Positions 35,200 to 46,200 of a stretch of DNA of 64,000 bases are shown here, piece by piece (the first letter of the stretch is position 1; each line of letters starts with the position of its first letter). The notes beneath the pieces were generated by a model that was given only the letters and a program-made list of their open reading frames with translations, was not told where the DNA came from and searched no databases. The position numbers and the translations under genes are program-made. The DNA comes from Marinifilum sp965230805 (GTDB lineage Bacteria; Bacteroidota; Bacteroidia; Bacteroidales; Marinifilaceae). The stretch covers positions 4,278,001 to 4,342,000 of the forward strand of contig NZ_OZ246019.1 of NCBI RefSeq assembly GCF_965230805.1, written 5' to 3'.

Positions 35200-37209
35200 T
35201 TAAGCGTTAATTTTTGTCAGGAACTCATCTTCAGAAATCATAGGAATACCTAGTTGCTCAACCTTCGAAAGTTTAGATGGTCCAATTTTATCTCCTGCCA
35301 ATAAAAAGCTAGTCTTTTTTGAGATTGACCCTACATTTTTACCTCCATGTAATTCGATAAGCTCTTTCAATTCGTCTCTCGAATGCTTTTGAAAACTCCC
35401 TGATATTACAATTGACAATCCTTCCAATTTATTACTGCCTTTCTTCAAATCGCTAACTTCTTTTTCCAATTGAAGACCATGCTGCTTCAGCTTGAAAATC
35501 AACTCTTGATGATAGGAGTCATCGAAATATTCAACAATGCTCTCTGCAATTTTATTACCAATTTCATCTACTTCTATCAATTCATCAATGCTTGAATTAG
35601 CCAATAAATTAATCGAAGGTATAGCTTTGGCTAGTTTTTTAGCAACTGTTGCGCCAACATATCTAATTCCAAGCGCATAAAGAACTCTTTCGTAGGGAAC
35701 CTCTAATGAATCATGGATACTAGTTAATATCCTGTCTGCAGATTTTTCACCCATTCTTTCCAGAGGAACAATATCTTCTTTTTTAAGTAAGTACAAATCT
35801 GAGATGTCTTGGATAAGTTGTTCCTTAAAAAGGAGGTGGATGGTTTCTTCTCCCAAACCATCAATATTCATTGCACCTCTACTGATAAAATGTTCAATTT
35901 TACCTTTAATTTGTGGGGGACAAGATTTATCGTTTGGACAGTAATGATTGGATTCACCTTCTTTGCGTATCAGTTTGGTATCACATTCCGGACACTTTTT
36001 AACAAAAACAATCTTTTCAGCATTGTTGATTCTTTTGGTTTTGTCAACACCAACAATTTTAGGAATAATTTCTCCTCCTTTTTCAACAAAAACAGTATCC
36101 GATTTATGCAAATCCAGATTGCCAATGATATCGGCATTGTGAAGTGATGCTCGTTTTACTTTTGTGCCTGCCAATAAAACAGGTTCAAGGTTAGCAACTG
36201 GAGTGATAGAGCCAGTTCGGCCTACCTGATAACTAATATGATTTAAACGTGTTGATACTCTCTCGGCTTTGTATTTATAGGATATAGCCCAACGTGGAGA
36301 TTTTGCAGTGAATCCCATCTCTTCTTGTTGATCAAGCGAGTTTACTTTGATAACAATTCCGTCTATAGGAACAGGTAAATCTTCACGTTTTTTATCCCAT
36401 GTCATGATAAAATCAATAACCTCATCAATATTTTTACAAAGCGCTGTTTGAGTTGGAACTTTAAATCCCCATGCTTTAGCTTGTTGAAGATTTTCATAGT
36501 GTTCTCGGCTTGGAATATCTGATCCTAATAAATAATACAGGTAACAGTCTAATTTTCTTTTCGCAACTACCGATGAATTTTGCATTTTTAGAGTTCCGGA
36601 AGCTGCATTTCTAGGATTGGCAAAAGGAGTTTCGCCAATTTCTTCACGTTCTTTATTTAATTCTTCAAATACAGAAAATGGCATTAAAATTTCACCTCTA
36701 ATTTCAAACTCATTAGGGAAATCACTTCCATTTAGTTGCAAAGGAATAGAACGAATCGTCTTTACATTTGCGGTTACATCATCTCCTTGAACACCGTCTC
36801 CACGAGTAAGAGCTTGAACCAATTTTCCATCTTTATAAGTAAGAGAAATGGAAGTTCCATCGTATTTTAGTTCGCATACATATTCAATTTCGCCTTCGAT
36901 TAACTTTTTGATTCTTGTTTCAAAATCATGAATTTCATCTTCAGAATAGGTATTTCCAAGTGATAGCATCGGATATTTATGCTTTACTTGATTAAATTCC
37001 AAATTGATGTCGCTACCAACACGTTGTGAAGGCGAACTTGGGTCGTCAAACTCCGGGAATCTTTTTTCCAAGTCAATCAGTTCATTCAATAACATATCGA
37101 AATCGTAATCGCTGATAGTTGGAAGAGATAAAACGTAATAATTGTGATTATGAGTATGTAATTGTTTACGCAATTCTTCAATACGAAATTTAGCTTCATG
37201 TTGATTCAT
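35200..37209 (-). CDS. ligA: NAD-dependent DNA ligase
   Basis: 669 residues, full-length LigA. The order is: Ia domain (HNYYVLSLPTISDYDFD), adenylation domain with the nucleophile Lys115 in ELKYDGTS, OB fold, four-Cys zinc finger (CPECDTKL ... CPNDKSCP), helix-hairpin-helix repeats and a C-terminal BRCT domain (LEGLSIVISGSFQKHSRDELKELIELHGGKNVGSISKKTSFLLAG). It seals nicks during replication and repair using NAD+. It is the first gene of a minus-strand unit with the exonuclease. Confidence 0.97.
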   Translation of the reverse strand: MNQHEAKFRIEELRKQLHTHNHNYYVLSLPTISDYDFDMLLNELIDLEKRFPEFDDPSSPSQRVGSDINLEFNQVKHKYPMLSLGNTYSEDEIHDFETRIKKLIEGEIEYVCELKYDGTSISLTYKDGKLVQALTRGDGVQGDDVTANVKTIRSIPLQLNGSDFPNEFEIRGEILMPFSVFEELNKEREEIGETPFANPRNAASGTLKMQNSSVVAKRKLDCYLYYLLGSDIPSREHYENLQQAKAWGFKVPTQTALCKNIDEVIDFIMTWDKKREDLPVPIDGIVIKVNSLDQQEEMGFTAKSPRWAISYKYKAERVSTRLNHISYQVGRTGSITPVANLEPVLLAGTKVKRASLHNADIIGNLDLHKSDTVFVEKGGEIIPKIVGVDKTKRINNAEKIVFVKKCPECDTKLIRKEGESNHYCPNDKSCPPQIKGKIEHFISRGAMNIDGLGEETIHLLFKEQLIQDISDLYLLKKEDIVPLERMGEKSADRILTSIHDSLEVPYERVLYALGIRYVGATVAKKLAKAIPSINLLANSSIDELIEVDEIGNKIAESIVEYFDDSYHQELIFKLKQHGLQLEKEVSDLKKGSNKLEGLSIVISGSFQKHSRDELKELIELHGGKNVGSISKKTSFLLAGDKIGPSKLSKVEQLGIPMISEDEFLTKINA

Positions 37210-37511
37210 AGTAAAAATGTCATCAGTTTGTGAATAGAACTTAGGCTCAAACCATCTTTCATGATTTGTAAAAATAGTAAACCTTGGGCTGATTTTTATA
37301 TCCTTTTATATGGAATCTTTGTATTCCATGATTAAGCAGTTGACGTCCAGATAGGAAATCTCTCTTCATAATGAACAATGATTCTTGTTATATAGTGTCA
37401 TTTACCGATTCTAGTATTCCGTTAACCGATATATGATTATTTTAGCAATTAAATTACCATACTTTAGCAATACAATAAAAATGGAAACATGTTGAACCTA
37501 ATTGAAATGAT
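37210..37511. other. Divergent intergenic region (ligA / LiaF-like operon)
   Basis: 302 bases between divergently transcribed genes, so promoters for both must lie here. A TACTTTAG at about 37459-37466 resembles a -7 box for the plus-strand operon with one mismatch, but no matching -33 box was found. There is no gene, and a GGTATTCTGA-type sequence downstream belongs to coding DNA. Confidence 0.4.
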
Positions 37512-37850
37512 ATGGATGAGCATAGTAATAATAGAGGTCTTTTTGCAGGTATATTATTAATAACAGTTGGCCTGGTAGTAATGTTTGAACGACTTGATTG
37601 GTATTCTGATTTTATCTGGGCATGGCTCTATCGGTGGGAATCATTGTTAATTTTTATTGGTTTAATACTTATTCTTGTTAGAAAGAGGTTCTTTGGTGGT
37701 ATGGTAGCTATTTTGGCAGGAGGCTACTTTTTAATGGATGAAATGTTATTTCTTCCGCAGAATTGGGAAGTGTGGGTTTTGCCTGTAGCCTTAATCCTTG
37801 GTGGAGCTGCATTTGTTTTTCAGCCAGCCTCGAATAATTGTAAAAAATAA
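37512..37850 (+). CDS. Small membrane protein, LiaF/DUF5668-like transmembrane domain
   Basis: 112 residues with four hydrophobic segments (GLFAGILLITVGLVVMF, ESLLIFIGLILILV, GGMVAILAGGYFLM, VWVLPVALILGGAAFVF). The repeated pattern ILLITVGL / LILILV / LILGGAAF is typical of the LiaF-type N-terminal membrane domain (DUF5668). It lacks a cytoplasmic or periplasmic domain. It starts a four-gene run with a LiaF-like protein, a LytS-type kinase and a LytTR regulator, so it is probably part of an envelope-stress sensing complex. Confidence 0.75.
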   Translation: MDEHSNNRGLFAGILLITVGLVVMFERLDWYSDFIWAWLYRWESLLIFIGLILILVRKRFFGGMVAILAGGYFLMDEMLFLPQNWEVWVLPVALILGGAAFVFQPASNNCKK

Positions 37851-37880
37851 AATACAAATTAATCTTTTAAATTATAGATT

Positions 37881-38606
37881 ATGAAACATCATCATCACAG
37901 AGATCACGAAATGAAACAAAACAACAGGGTAATATTTGGAATTTTCTTAATATTATTTGGTTGCTTACTTGTACTGAAAAATTTGGATGTATTTCCATAT
38001 TACATGAAAGGCATCATTTTTTCATGGCCAGCGCTACTACTTGGTTTAGGAGCTTTGTTTTATGTTGGAAAAAAAGACAAGACTACAGGAATAATACTAA
38101 TGGGAGTTGGAGGCCTGTTTTTGTTACCAATCATATTCGATTGGGGATTCAATTGGAGAGGTTTATTCTGGCCTGTTATTCTGATCCTAATAGGAGTTGT
38201 TATTATCCGAAAAAGAAATGAATGCTTGCCAAATGGAGGAAAAGCAGGCGAATCAGGATCAGGATATATTGATGAACTAAATGTATTCGGTGGTGGTGAA
38301 AAAGTAATTAATACCAAAGATTTTAAAGGAGGTAAGGTAACCTGTGTTTTTGGAGGTTCAGAAATTAACTTAACCAATGCTGATTTAGCAGAGGGCACAA
38401 ATGTGATAGATGTATTTGCAATGTTCGGTGGATGTGTGTTGATTTTACCATCAGATTGGGATGTAAAAGTGGAAGTTTCTGCAATACTGGGAGGTGTTTC
38501 TGATAAACGTATGCCAACGACTAATTATGTTGTTGAACCTAAAAAAGAACTAATAATTAAGGGTTTTGTTGCTCTTGGTGGTTGCGAAATCAAATCGTAT
38601 AAGTAG
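37881..38606 (+). CDS. LiaF-like membrane protein (cell-wall-active antibiotics response type)
   Basis: 241 residues. The N-terminus is soluble and His-rich (KHHHHRDHEMK), four membrane helices follow (about 13-110), and a C-terminal beta-helix-like domain (about 130-241) has GGGEKVINTKDFKGGKVTCVFGGSEINL and FAMFGGCVLILP. This is the layout of LiaF/YvqF proteins, which in Firmicutes inhibit the LiaSR two-component system until the wall is damaged. It is 5 bp before the histidine kinase gene, consistent with direct control of that kinase. The His-rich start might bind metal but could be incidental. Confidence 0.85.
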   Translation: MKHHHHRDHEMKQNNRVIFGIFLILFGCLLVLKNLDVFPYYMKGIIFSWPALLLGLGALFYVGKKDKTTGIILMGVGGLFLLPIIFDWGFNWRGLFWPVILILIGVVIIRKRNECLPNGGKAGESGSGYIDELNVFGGGEKVINTKDFKGGKVTCVFGGSEINLTNADLAEGTNVIDVFAMFGGCVLILPSDWDVKVEVSAILGGVSDKRMPTTNYVVEPKKELIIKGFVALGGCEIKSYK

Positions 38607-38611
38607 CAGTA

Positions 38612-39661
38612 ATGAGACATCCGTTAATACGAAACCAATATGGAATTGTAATATACCTGGGAGTTTGGACTTTTTTTGTTCTGCTTCTGTTCTTTATAGG
38701 ATGGTACTTCGATCAGAAAGAATGGTACTCCTCATTGATAAATTCTTTTAGTTTCTCTTTGCCACTCTTTGTATTAGGAGCATGTATATGGTATGTGGTT
38801 CGATATATAAGCATTAATGAATCAGGGATAGTAGGCTTAATCCTACACCATTTAACAGCTGGTACTATTGTGGTTGGTGTGTGGGTATCGGCAGCATATC
38901 AAATTAGGATTGGACTTTTTGGAGAAGATCCGCAGGGAATAAACTATTTAATACCGCTGCATTGGCAAGTGTTTCTAGCATTCTGTATTTATGATTATAT
39001 TATATTGGTTTATTATTTAATTATTTATTACGGAAATTTTCAGGATAAAATAGTACAGGAATCAGAATTAAAGAATGTAGTAAAAGAAGCGGAGTTGAAT
39101 GCTCTTAAATCACAAATCAATCCACATTTTTTATTTAATAGTTTGAATTCGGTTAGTTCACTTACCATGTCGAGGCCGGAACAATCCAGAGAAATGGTGG
39201 TAAAGCTATCAACCTTTTTAAGGTACTCATTGGGGCAAGATTTGAAAGAACTAAACAGTTTATCCAATGAATTAAATAATATTCGATTATATCTGGATAT
39301 TGAAAAAGTAAGATTTGGTGAGAGACTTTTACTGGATTTTAAGTCTTCAGCAGAATGTGAGCGCCTTAAAATTCCTAATCTAATACTACAACCCATATAC
39401 GAGAATGCTATAAAGTATGGTGTGCATGAAAGCATAGAGCCTGTTACCATTCATACCAATTGTGAAATAGTTGATGATGTTCTTAGAATAACAATTGGTA
39501 ATAATTTTGATCCTGAGTCTATTCCGCCAAGAGGTAATGGTATTGGTTTACGAAATATACAGGAGAGGCTAAGCTTAATATATGGACGAACGGATTTGCT
39601 TAAAATCATTAAAACAGAAAAGCAGTTTACAGTTAATTTAGAATTCCCACAATTACAATAA
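38612..39661 (+). CDS. LytS-type sensor histidine kinase
   Basis: 349 residues with four to five N-terminal membrane segments (about 8-160). A short coiled region (VQESELKNVVKEAELNALKSQ) leads into the His_kinase domain with the phospho-acceptor H172 in QINPHFLFNSLNS. The ATPase part has N-box NAIKYGV and glycine box GNGIGLRNIQERL. There is no extracytoplasmic sensor domain, so the signal is probably sensed in the membrane or through the LiaF-like partner. The response regulator gene starts 2 bp after its stop. Confidence 0.93.
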   Translation: MRHPLIRNQYGIVIYLGVWTFFVLLLFFIGWYFDQKEWYSSLINSFSFSLPLFVLGACIWYVVRYISINESGIVGLILHHLTAGTIVVGVWVSAAYQIRIGLFGEDPQGINYLIPLHWQVFLAFCIYDYIILVYYLIIYYGNFQDKIVQESELKNVVKEAELNALKSQINPHFLFNSLNSVSSLTMSRPEQSREMVVKLSTFLRYSLGQDLKELNSLSNELNNIRLYLDIEKVRFGERLLLDFKSSAECERLKIPNLILQPIYENAIKYGVHESIEPVTIHTNCEIVDDVLRITIGNNFDPESIPPRGNGIGLRNIQERLSLIYGRTDLLKIIKTEKQFTVNLEFPQLQ

Positions 39662-39663
39662 TC

Positions 39664-40410
39664 ATGATAAAGGCAATTATAATAGACGATGAATCATTAG
39701 CAAGAGAACTTGTTACTTCATATTTGGAAACGGAAGATGAGATAAAGGTGATAGGGGAATATTCGAATGGTTTTGAAGGACTGAAAGCAATAAATGAGCT
39801 AAATCCTGATTTGGTATTTTTAGATGTACAAATGCCAAAATTAACTGGATTTGAACTACTCGAATTATTAGACAAACCATGTAATATAGTATTTACAACA
39901 GCTTATAATGAGTACGCAATAAAAGCCTTTGAGCACAATGCGATTGATTATTTATTAAAACCATTTTCAATAGATAGGTTTATTTCTGCATTAGAGAAAG
40001 CAAAAGATAGAATTGCCAAAACGAACGAAAATATTGATCAGATTGAAAAAATTAAATCTCATAACGATGATTCCAATGAGTTAATTAACCGGGTTGTGGT
40101 TAAATCTAGAAATAAAATTGACGTAATTGCTGTGAATAAAATAAAGTATTTTGAAGCACAAGATGATTATGTGATGATTTATACGAATGAGGGACATTAT
40201 CTAAAGCAAAAAACCATGAAGTACTTTGAAAGTCATTTAAGTACTAGCGAGTTTTGCAGAATTCATAGGTCATATTTAGTAAGAATTGATCAAATTTCTC
40301 AACTTCAACCCTATGAAAAGGATAGTTGGGTAGTAATTCTTAAATCAGGTGAAAGCTTAAAGGTTAGTAGAAATGGATTTAAGCTATTAAAAAAACAATT
40401 GGAAATATAG
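39664..40410 (+). CDS. LytTR-family response regulator
   Basis: 248 residues. The receiver domain spans 1-120, with acidic pocket D8/D9, phospho-acceptor D54 in LVFLDVQMPKLTG and the conserved Lys in YLLKPF. The LytTR DNA-binding domain spans about 145-248 (VVKSRNKIDVIAVNKIKYFEAQDDYVMIYT, FCRIHRSYLVRIDQISQL). It is the partner of the kinase immediately before it. The closest candidate target is the promoter at 40634-40665 of the beta-barrel gene, about 250 bp downstream; no clear paired LytTR sites were recognised there. Confidence 0.95.
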   Translation: MIKAIIIDDESLARELVTSYLETEDEIKVIGEYSNGFEGLKAINELNPDLVFLDVQMPKLTGFELLELLDKPCNIVFTTAYNEYAIKAFEHNAIDYLLKPFSIDRFISALEKAKDRIAKTNENIDQIEKIKSHNDDSNELINRVVVKSRNKIDVIAVNKIKYFEAQDDYVMIYTNEGHYLKQKTMKYFESHLSTSEFCRIHRSYLVRIDQISQLQPYEKDSWVVILKSGESLKVSRNGFKLLKKQLEI

Positions 40411-40701
40411 CTAAGGCGATTTTTCTAACGAAGTATAAACTCAGAAGGACAAAAGAATCAGATTGATTTCATGCTAATACCGATATTAAAAATGTTAACA
40501 GTGTTTAATGAAGCCCAAGCAAAATTGTGATTACTTGAGATGAAGATTAGCAGAATTGTAGGTAGATACGTAAAAAGAATAGATTGGAGCAGATTTATTT
40601 GTGATTAAATATTTAAGAAAATGTAAAAAACACTTGCATTATTTCAACATAATCACATATCTTTGCTTCGCCCAACTACAAAAAACTAATCTTTAACTAC
40701 A
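40411..40701 (+). other. Intergenic region with a dispersed imperfect repeat
   Basis: 291 bases without a gene. About 40430-40500 resembles 54580-54655 (shared AAACTCA.AAGGACAAAAGAAT and GATTTCAT...AATAC.G.TAT). The promoter of the following gene lies at the right end. Confidence 0.45.
40634..40665 (+). promoter_or_regulatory. Promoter of the outer-membrane barrel gene
   Basis: TTG (40634-40636), 21 bases, then TATCTTTG (40658-40665) followed by CTTCG. This fits the Bacteroidota consensus and places the transcript start about 30 bp before the ATG at 40702. Confidence 0.6.
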
Positions 40702-43101
40702 ATGAGCCTAAAATTTATTTTTGGTAAAATTACATTTCTTTTGATTTGTATTTTTACTTCAACTATTGTGTTTTCACAAAATCAGAAAACAAAAATTAAG
40801 AATTCCGAGTTAAAAGGGAAAGTATGTGAAAGTAAATTTAACAAACCCCTTGAGTTTGCAACTGTTTCAGTTTATTCGCTAAAAGATTCTGTCTTTGTAA
40901 AAGGAACCATAACCAACAAAAAAGGCGAATTTTCCCTTTCGAATTTAAAAGCGAATGTGTACTTCTTAAAAGTCGAGTACCTTGGTTATCAATCCCATGT
41001 TAGTAGTAAAATTATACTAGAGGATGGTGATAAAAAAGAGTTGCCTGGCTTTATTAAACTAAATCTTGATACGAAATCAATTTCCGAAGTTGTCGTCGAA
41101 GGAAATCGAGAGTTTTCGAGAGTTGAACTGGGAAAAACCGTGTACAATGTATCAAAATCCCCAGTTGCAGACGGAGGTACAATTAACGAAGTATTGAATA
41201 CCATACCAAAACTGAGTGTGAATGCGGATGGAGAAATTCAATTTAGAAGAAGTTCCAATGTAAAGGTTTTAATTGATGGTAAAATGACAGGACTTTTGGG
41301 AATTGACCCCTCTGAAGTTTTGAATAGTATGCCAGCAAATGAAGTTGATCGTGTTGAAATTATTAGTACTTCCTCTGCTCGTTACGATGCAACTGGGGCT
41401 GGTGGGATCATCAACATTATCATGAAAAAGAACAGAGCTAAAGGCTTTAATGGTAATGTTGGAGCTTCTGTCGGTACAAATGATAAAAAATCAGGGAACC
41501 TATCTGTTAACATGCGAACAGGAAACCTAAACTTTGTTGGTTCCTATAATTACAAGGATGACTGGGCTGGCAGAGATTACAATGTGAATAGAAGTGTATA
41601 TTCAAACAATTCTCACTTAGCAGAAAATGCTGATATCGATTTTGGTAACAGATTTCATATAGCGAAACTTGGTATGGATTATTTACTAAATGCGAACAAT
41701 ACATTTACTTTTTCTGCTACTTATCGAGACATACTCCAGAATTGGAACGGAAGCTATGATTACACGCGAACGGATATTTTAAGTATTGCGATGCCAACAT
41801 TGGATTTTCGTACCAGTGCTGTTGATTTGGATTATGAATCATGGATTTACAATGCCTCTTACATTCATAAGTTTGCCAAAAAAGGAGAAACTCTTTCTGT
41901 TGATTTTGCTTATACAAATAATGCGGCTGATAATTCCGGTATCTATGAAGAATTTGATGGTAAATGGAGCAATAAAGTTCGAGAATACTTCGATTTTTAT
42001 AAAACTGCAAGAAAAGAATCTGTTGGTCAGATTGATTATGTGCTTCCCCTAGGAAATAAAGGCAAGTTTGAAACCGGATACATGTACCGAAATAATGAGA
42101 TTGATTATGAAGATCAGTTTGACTTATCAACCGCATTTAATTACGAAGAAAACATTCATGCATTATATACTATGTATACAGGATCTGCAGGAAAATTTGG
42201 ATACGAACTAGGACTTAGGGCTGAATATTCGGATATAAATACCAATAGAGATTATAAAGATGATTATTTGGATTTCTTCCCAAGTATACATTTGTCCTAT
42301 CAAATTTCTGATATGAAGCAGTGGCAATTGGCATATAGTAGAATGATTTACAGGCCTAATTCAGGTATGCTTAATCCATTTCAAAACCTTCGCGATCCTG
42401 AAAATCAAAGATTAGGAACTCAAGATATTGCTGCGTATTACAATCACAATTTCGAAATGTCTATGTCTTTCGATCGTGAAAAGGCAAGTTACAAGACTAC
42501 TTTGTATGTAAATTATTATAAAAACCTAATTAATCAGTATCGTTTTATTGAGGAGGGAACAAATCGTTCTATTGTGAAGTATGGAAATTACGATTCGAAA
42601 TTTTTATCAGCATTAGAAATAGAAGCTTCAACCAAATTGAATAAATGGTGGAGCTTAAGTGGATATGTTGCCGGTATTTATGAAGAAACGAAGCCGAATA
42701 ATGATTTTAACTTCGGTTCCCGAGATATGTGGGAAGTAGAAGGGAAAATTACATCGATTATGAACTTCAAGAAATGGTTTAAACTACAGGCAAGTTTCCG
42801 TTATCAGTCGGAAATTCTTGTTGCACAAGGCAAATATGAAAACCTGTACTATGTGGATTTGGGCATGAGCAGAAAGGTTTTAAAAGGTAGAGGAAGTCTC
42901 TCTTTTACTGCTAATGACATCTTTAATACTTTTAGATTTAAGATTCATACCGAAGATCCATTCTTCTACAATAAAGAAATTCAATACAGAGAATCTCAAA
43001 TTGCTAAACTTAGCTTCCGTTACTTTTTTGGAAAGCGTTATGGCATCATGAGAGCAAAACCGAAAAAATCGGATATGCGACATTCCGAGAATGATATTTA
43101 A
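40702..43101 (+). CDS. Outer membrane beta-barrel protein (TonB-receptor-like, OMP_b-brl_3 type)
   Basis: 799 residues. A signal peptide (ending STIVFSQ) is followed by a carboxypeptidase-regulatory-like domain (about 35-112, ELKGKVCESKFNKPLEFATVSVYSLKDS) and a plug (about 125-235, VADGGTINEVLNTIPKLSVNADGEIQFRRSSNVKVLIDGK, then GAGGIINIIMKK). The barrel continues to near the C-terminus (LSFRYFFGKRYG). The family is common in Bacteroidota as a companion of LytTR or LiaF-like systems and may import or export peptides or envelope material. It has its own promoter and terminator. Confidence 0.9.
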   Translation: MSLKFIFGKITFLLICIFTSTIVFSQNQKTKIKNSELKGKVCESKFNKPLEFATVSVYSLKDSVFVKGTITNKKGEFSLSNLKANVYFLKVEYLGYQSHVSSKIILEDGDKKELPGFIKLNLDTKSISEVVVEGNREFSRVELGKTVYNVSKSPVADGGTINEVLNTIPKLSVNADGEIQFRRSSNVKVLIDGKMTGLLGIDPSEVLNSMPANEVDRVEIISTSSARYDATGAGGIINIIMKKNRAKGFNGNVGASVGTNDKKSGNLSVNMRTGNLNFVGSYNYKDDWAGRDYNVNRSVYSNNSHLAENADIDFGNRFHIAKLGMDYLLNANNTFTFSATYRDILQNWNGSYDYTRTDILSIAMPTLDFRTSAVDLDYESWIYNASYIHKFAKKGETLSVDFAYTNNAADNSGIYEEFDGKWSNKVREYFDFYKTARKESVGQIDYVLPLGNKGKFETGYMYRNNEIDYEDQFDLSTAFNYEENIHALYTMYTGSAGKFGYELGLRAEYSDINTNRDYKDDYLDFFPSIHLSYQISDMKQWQLAYSRMIYRPNSGMLNPFQNLRDPENQRLGTQDIAAYYNHNFEMSMSFDREKASYKTTLYVNYYKNLINQYRFIEEGTNRSIVKYGNYDSKFLSALEIEASTKLNKWWSLSGYVAGIYEETKPNNDFNFGSRDMWEVEGKITSIMNFKKWFKLQASFRYQSEILVAQGKYENLYYVDLGMSRKVLKGRGSLSFTANDIFNTFRFKIHTEDPFFYNKEIQYRESQIAKLSFRYFFGKRYGIMRAKPKKSDMRHSENDI

Positions 43102-43110
43102 TCATATACA

Positions 43111-43140
43111 AAAAGCTTCATCAAACGATGAGGCTTTTTT
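43111..43140 (+). terminator. Rho-independent terminator
   Basis: AAAGCTTCATC pairs with GATGAGGCTTT around AAAC and is followed by T's. It is 9 bp after the stop of the beta-barrel gene. Confidence 0.85.
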
Positions 43141-43255
43141 ATGAATTCTATTTTAATCAAAATTAATTTATACTCAATAAAAATAAAATGCTCTTCAGCT
43201 TGACTTTGAACGCTGTCTTTATTAATTTCTGATCTATTGAATAAATTAGTAAGAT

Positions 43256-46200
43256 ATGCGCTTGAAATTATTAAATTTTAAAAAGCTGAAACAAGCAAGA
43301 GATAATAAAGAGTATCATGAACCCAGATCAGATAGCAGAAGAAATTTTCTAAAAGGTCTGGGATTTGGTTTGCTTGCTTTTCAACCTTCTTTGCAGGTTC
43401 TTGGTAAGACTCTGGAAGATGATATTCTCTACAGAAAGAAGGGAAAATCCATTACATTTTATTCTGATAACGGAAACTCTTGGAATATAGACTGTAATTC
43501 TTTTGTAGGCAAACCCAAGGTAATTTTTCGAAAAAATAAAGAGGACTATCTTTTGATTCTTCGAAATGCCTTTTATCCTGGTACTAGTTTGCCAATGGAT
43601 TTTAAAGCTACTATTTACAAAGACCTATCCTGGAGAATTAAAATCACTTTTACGAAACTAAATTTATCGAAGGATCTAAAACTGTCAGATTGGATTAATG
43701 GAAATGCTGAGCTAAATTCAGTCGTTTATCTTTCCGACCGAATTGAATTAAATCATAGGTATTTTTTAGGGATTGAAGATCATTATGATTTGACCATTGA
43801 TAAGTTTTGGAAAATAAGATTGCAAGGAAAAGATCTTGTTAGCTATAAATTGAACCACATTGCTGCCTCGGCAGATCAGATTTGCTTGAGCTTGCCTGTT
43901 CAGGAGGATAGGGACTATTGTAACGCCAATTTTGAACCCAATCTAAAATTGAATATTAAAACCCGCAATGTAGAAAGTTTTCTATCAAATTGGGAGTTGT
44001 TTAATGGTTCAGAATTGCATAGCTGTGGTGATGTGCAGCATGACATTCAAATATTAAAATCTCAGACCCATTCACAGACTGCTTCCTCTGTTTTACTACT
44101 TGATGAAAAGGAGCTTAGGGATGTTCCTGGCTTTTTGTTTCATAAGAAGGTTAAAGAGGATGTAGATGAGGTTCTCAAGCTTTATCGTTCCCAACTTGCC
44201 ATCGAATTAAATGAAGAATCTGAAAAACTGGTTTTTCTTGCAAGCATAACAAATGATGGAATTTGGACAAATTCCTCCGAAGCTTCTTATCAGTTGATTA
44301 ATTCAGATGACCAAGCTGCATTCGAAATGCTTGGGTCAAATGGTAAGATTGAATCGGTAAATGGACTTGCACATGTGGCAGCTACCAAATATTTATTGAA
44401 AGATGCCATTAGTCTTGCAGTTGATTATCCGGAAAAACCACTTGCCCAAATTGACTATCAAGACAGGAAACTGCAATCAAGAAAGAAAGTTGTTATTGAT
44501 GCCCAATTAGGAAAAATCAAAATTAAGGAAAAGGAAATTATACGATTAAGTATACTTCGCCCTGAAGATATGCTCTTGTTGCAATTTGAGTTCTACAATT
44601 TCAAGTACATTAAAAAAGATCAGCAAAGTTTTTTAGCAATCAACAATACGAAGAAACCTGCTAGCATGGTGGTGGTATTTCCTCCCCAGCATACTTTGGA
44701 ACAAGCATTTTGGGAAAACAACTCTTTGCCTGGTGGCGAAGGAAACGAGAATGTGATTTTACCTGCCAGGTATATCAGGAGTGGTAAAAGCCGCCTTGTT
44801 TACTCAGTTCCTTCCAGTTTTAACGGAATGCCTATTCTATTGGATGAACTGCTAAACTGGTCGCGTTTTAAGTTAAAGGTAAATTATCGTGCAAGGGTAT
44901 TGGAACCTGTTAAGCAAGTAATTAACAAATTTCAAAAACTTGGCGGTTTTGTGAATAAGAAGAGTATTACTTTACCCAAAGTAGTTGGTAAGCAAAATTT
45001 AAACATTACAAAATACTCAAAGAACCGTTTAAGTAGCAGACAATTATACAACAAAGATCAGCTATCAAAAAATCTGCCTTCCGAAGTAAGCGGACAGCTT
45101 TATGCTAAAATCAATTATGCTGCTCTTAAAGCCAATCTTTTGGAGATGCGCAAACCAAATTTGCTGGAGACTTCCATCGAAGCGCCAACACGTTTGTTTA
45201 TTTCTCCAAATCAGTTGGCAGGCTTTGCTCACATCCGGAAACTTCAGCAAAAAGAACACAAAGAGATTCCGAAAGGCAATGTTCAAAACCTTCAGTTCAA
45301 TAATCCTATAATTACAAACAAAGGGAAACTATCCGAATTGTGGCATTCACGCTTGGGGGTAAGATTAAAAAATGGTGAGATAGATGAAAATGGTATGGAA
45401 GGTTTTAGAAGTATAAGGGCCCTTTGGGCTCGCGATGCATTCAAAAAACTGGTTCCGAAACCTGCAAGGAACAAACCATTTCGAACAGCATTGGATAGTC
45501 GTGATCGTCACAACATTGTTCATCAGACTTCTAATTTTACCATTAAATCCTATAAACCAAGAGCTGTAAAGGCCAATAGGTTCATGATGTCTTCTTTGGG
45601 AGCTTGGATTGATTTCAATGCAAACTTTGATTACCCTGATTTTCATGCGCAGCCTGATTTAGAACTTCTGGAATGGGAACATCTTTCTACTTTAGGGAGG
45701 GATCACTATGTAAAAGTTGTGGAAGCAGGGTTTTTATTTCCTTTCGGACATACAGCGGCATTGGTTAAGATTACCGAAAGAAAGCCCGATAAGGCAACAA
45801 GAGCAGCAGTGAATCGACAAAGAATGTACATTGTGATACTGGAACCTGTTGTTTACTATCAAATGAGGGATCAGCAAAATGGTTTCATTCCTTTTCCATT
45901 TCAAACGGTCGAATTGCCAGCTACAAGAACTCCTGACCTGGATCCACCAGCAAACTTGATTGATATGGGAGGAGACTACAATTTCTTGATTCGTAGTGGA
46001 GGTGTAGATTTGATATTTGATTTGTTGTTGGTTGATCAGGAGGGTGAAGAACAGAAAATAAAGCTTCCATTAATTTTTATTGGCAAATCGGCAGCATATA
46101 ACGAATCAAAATCAGAGCAACTGGTAGCAGTTTACAATGCCGAAATGAATCGCTTTAAAGCTGATTTTAATTTGCAAAAGGTGGCTTATTCTCCTTCTTT

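Noticed and set aside
37881..37920. His-rich N-terminus of the LiaF-like protein as a metal sensor
   Set aside because: A run of four His after Lys is too short and simple to support a metal-binding claim; noted only as a possibility.
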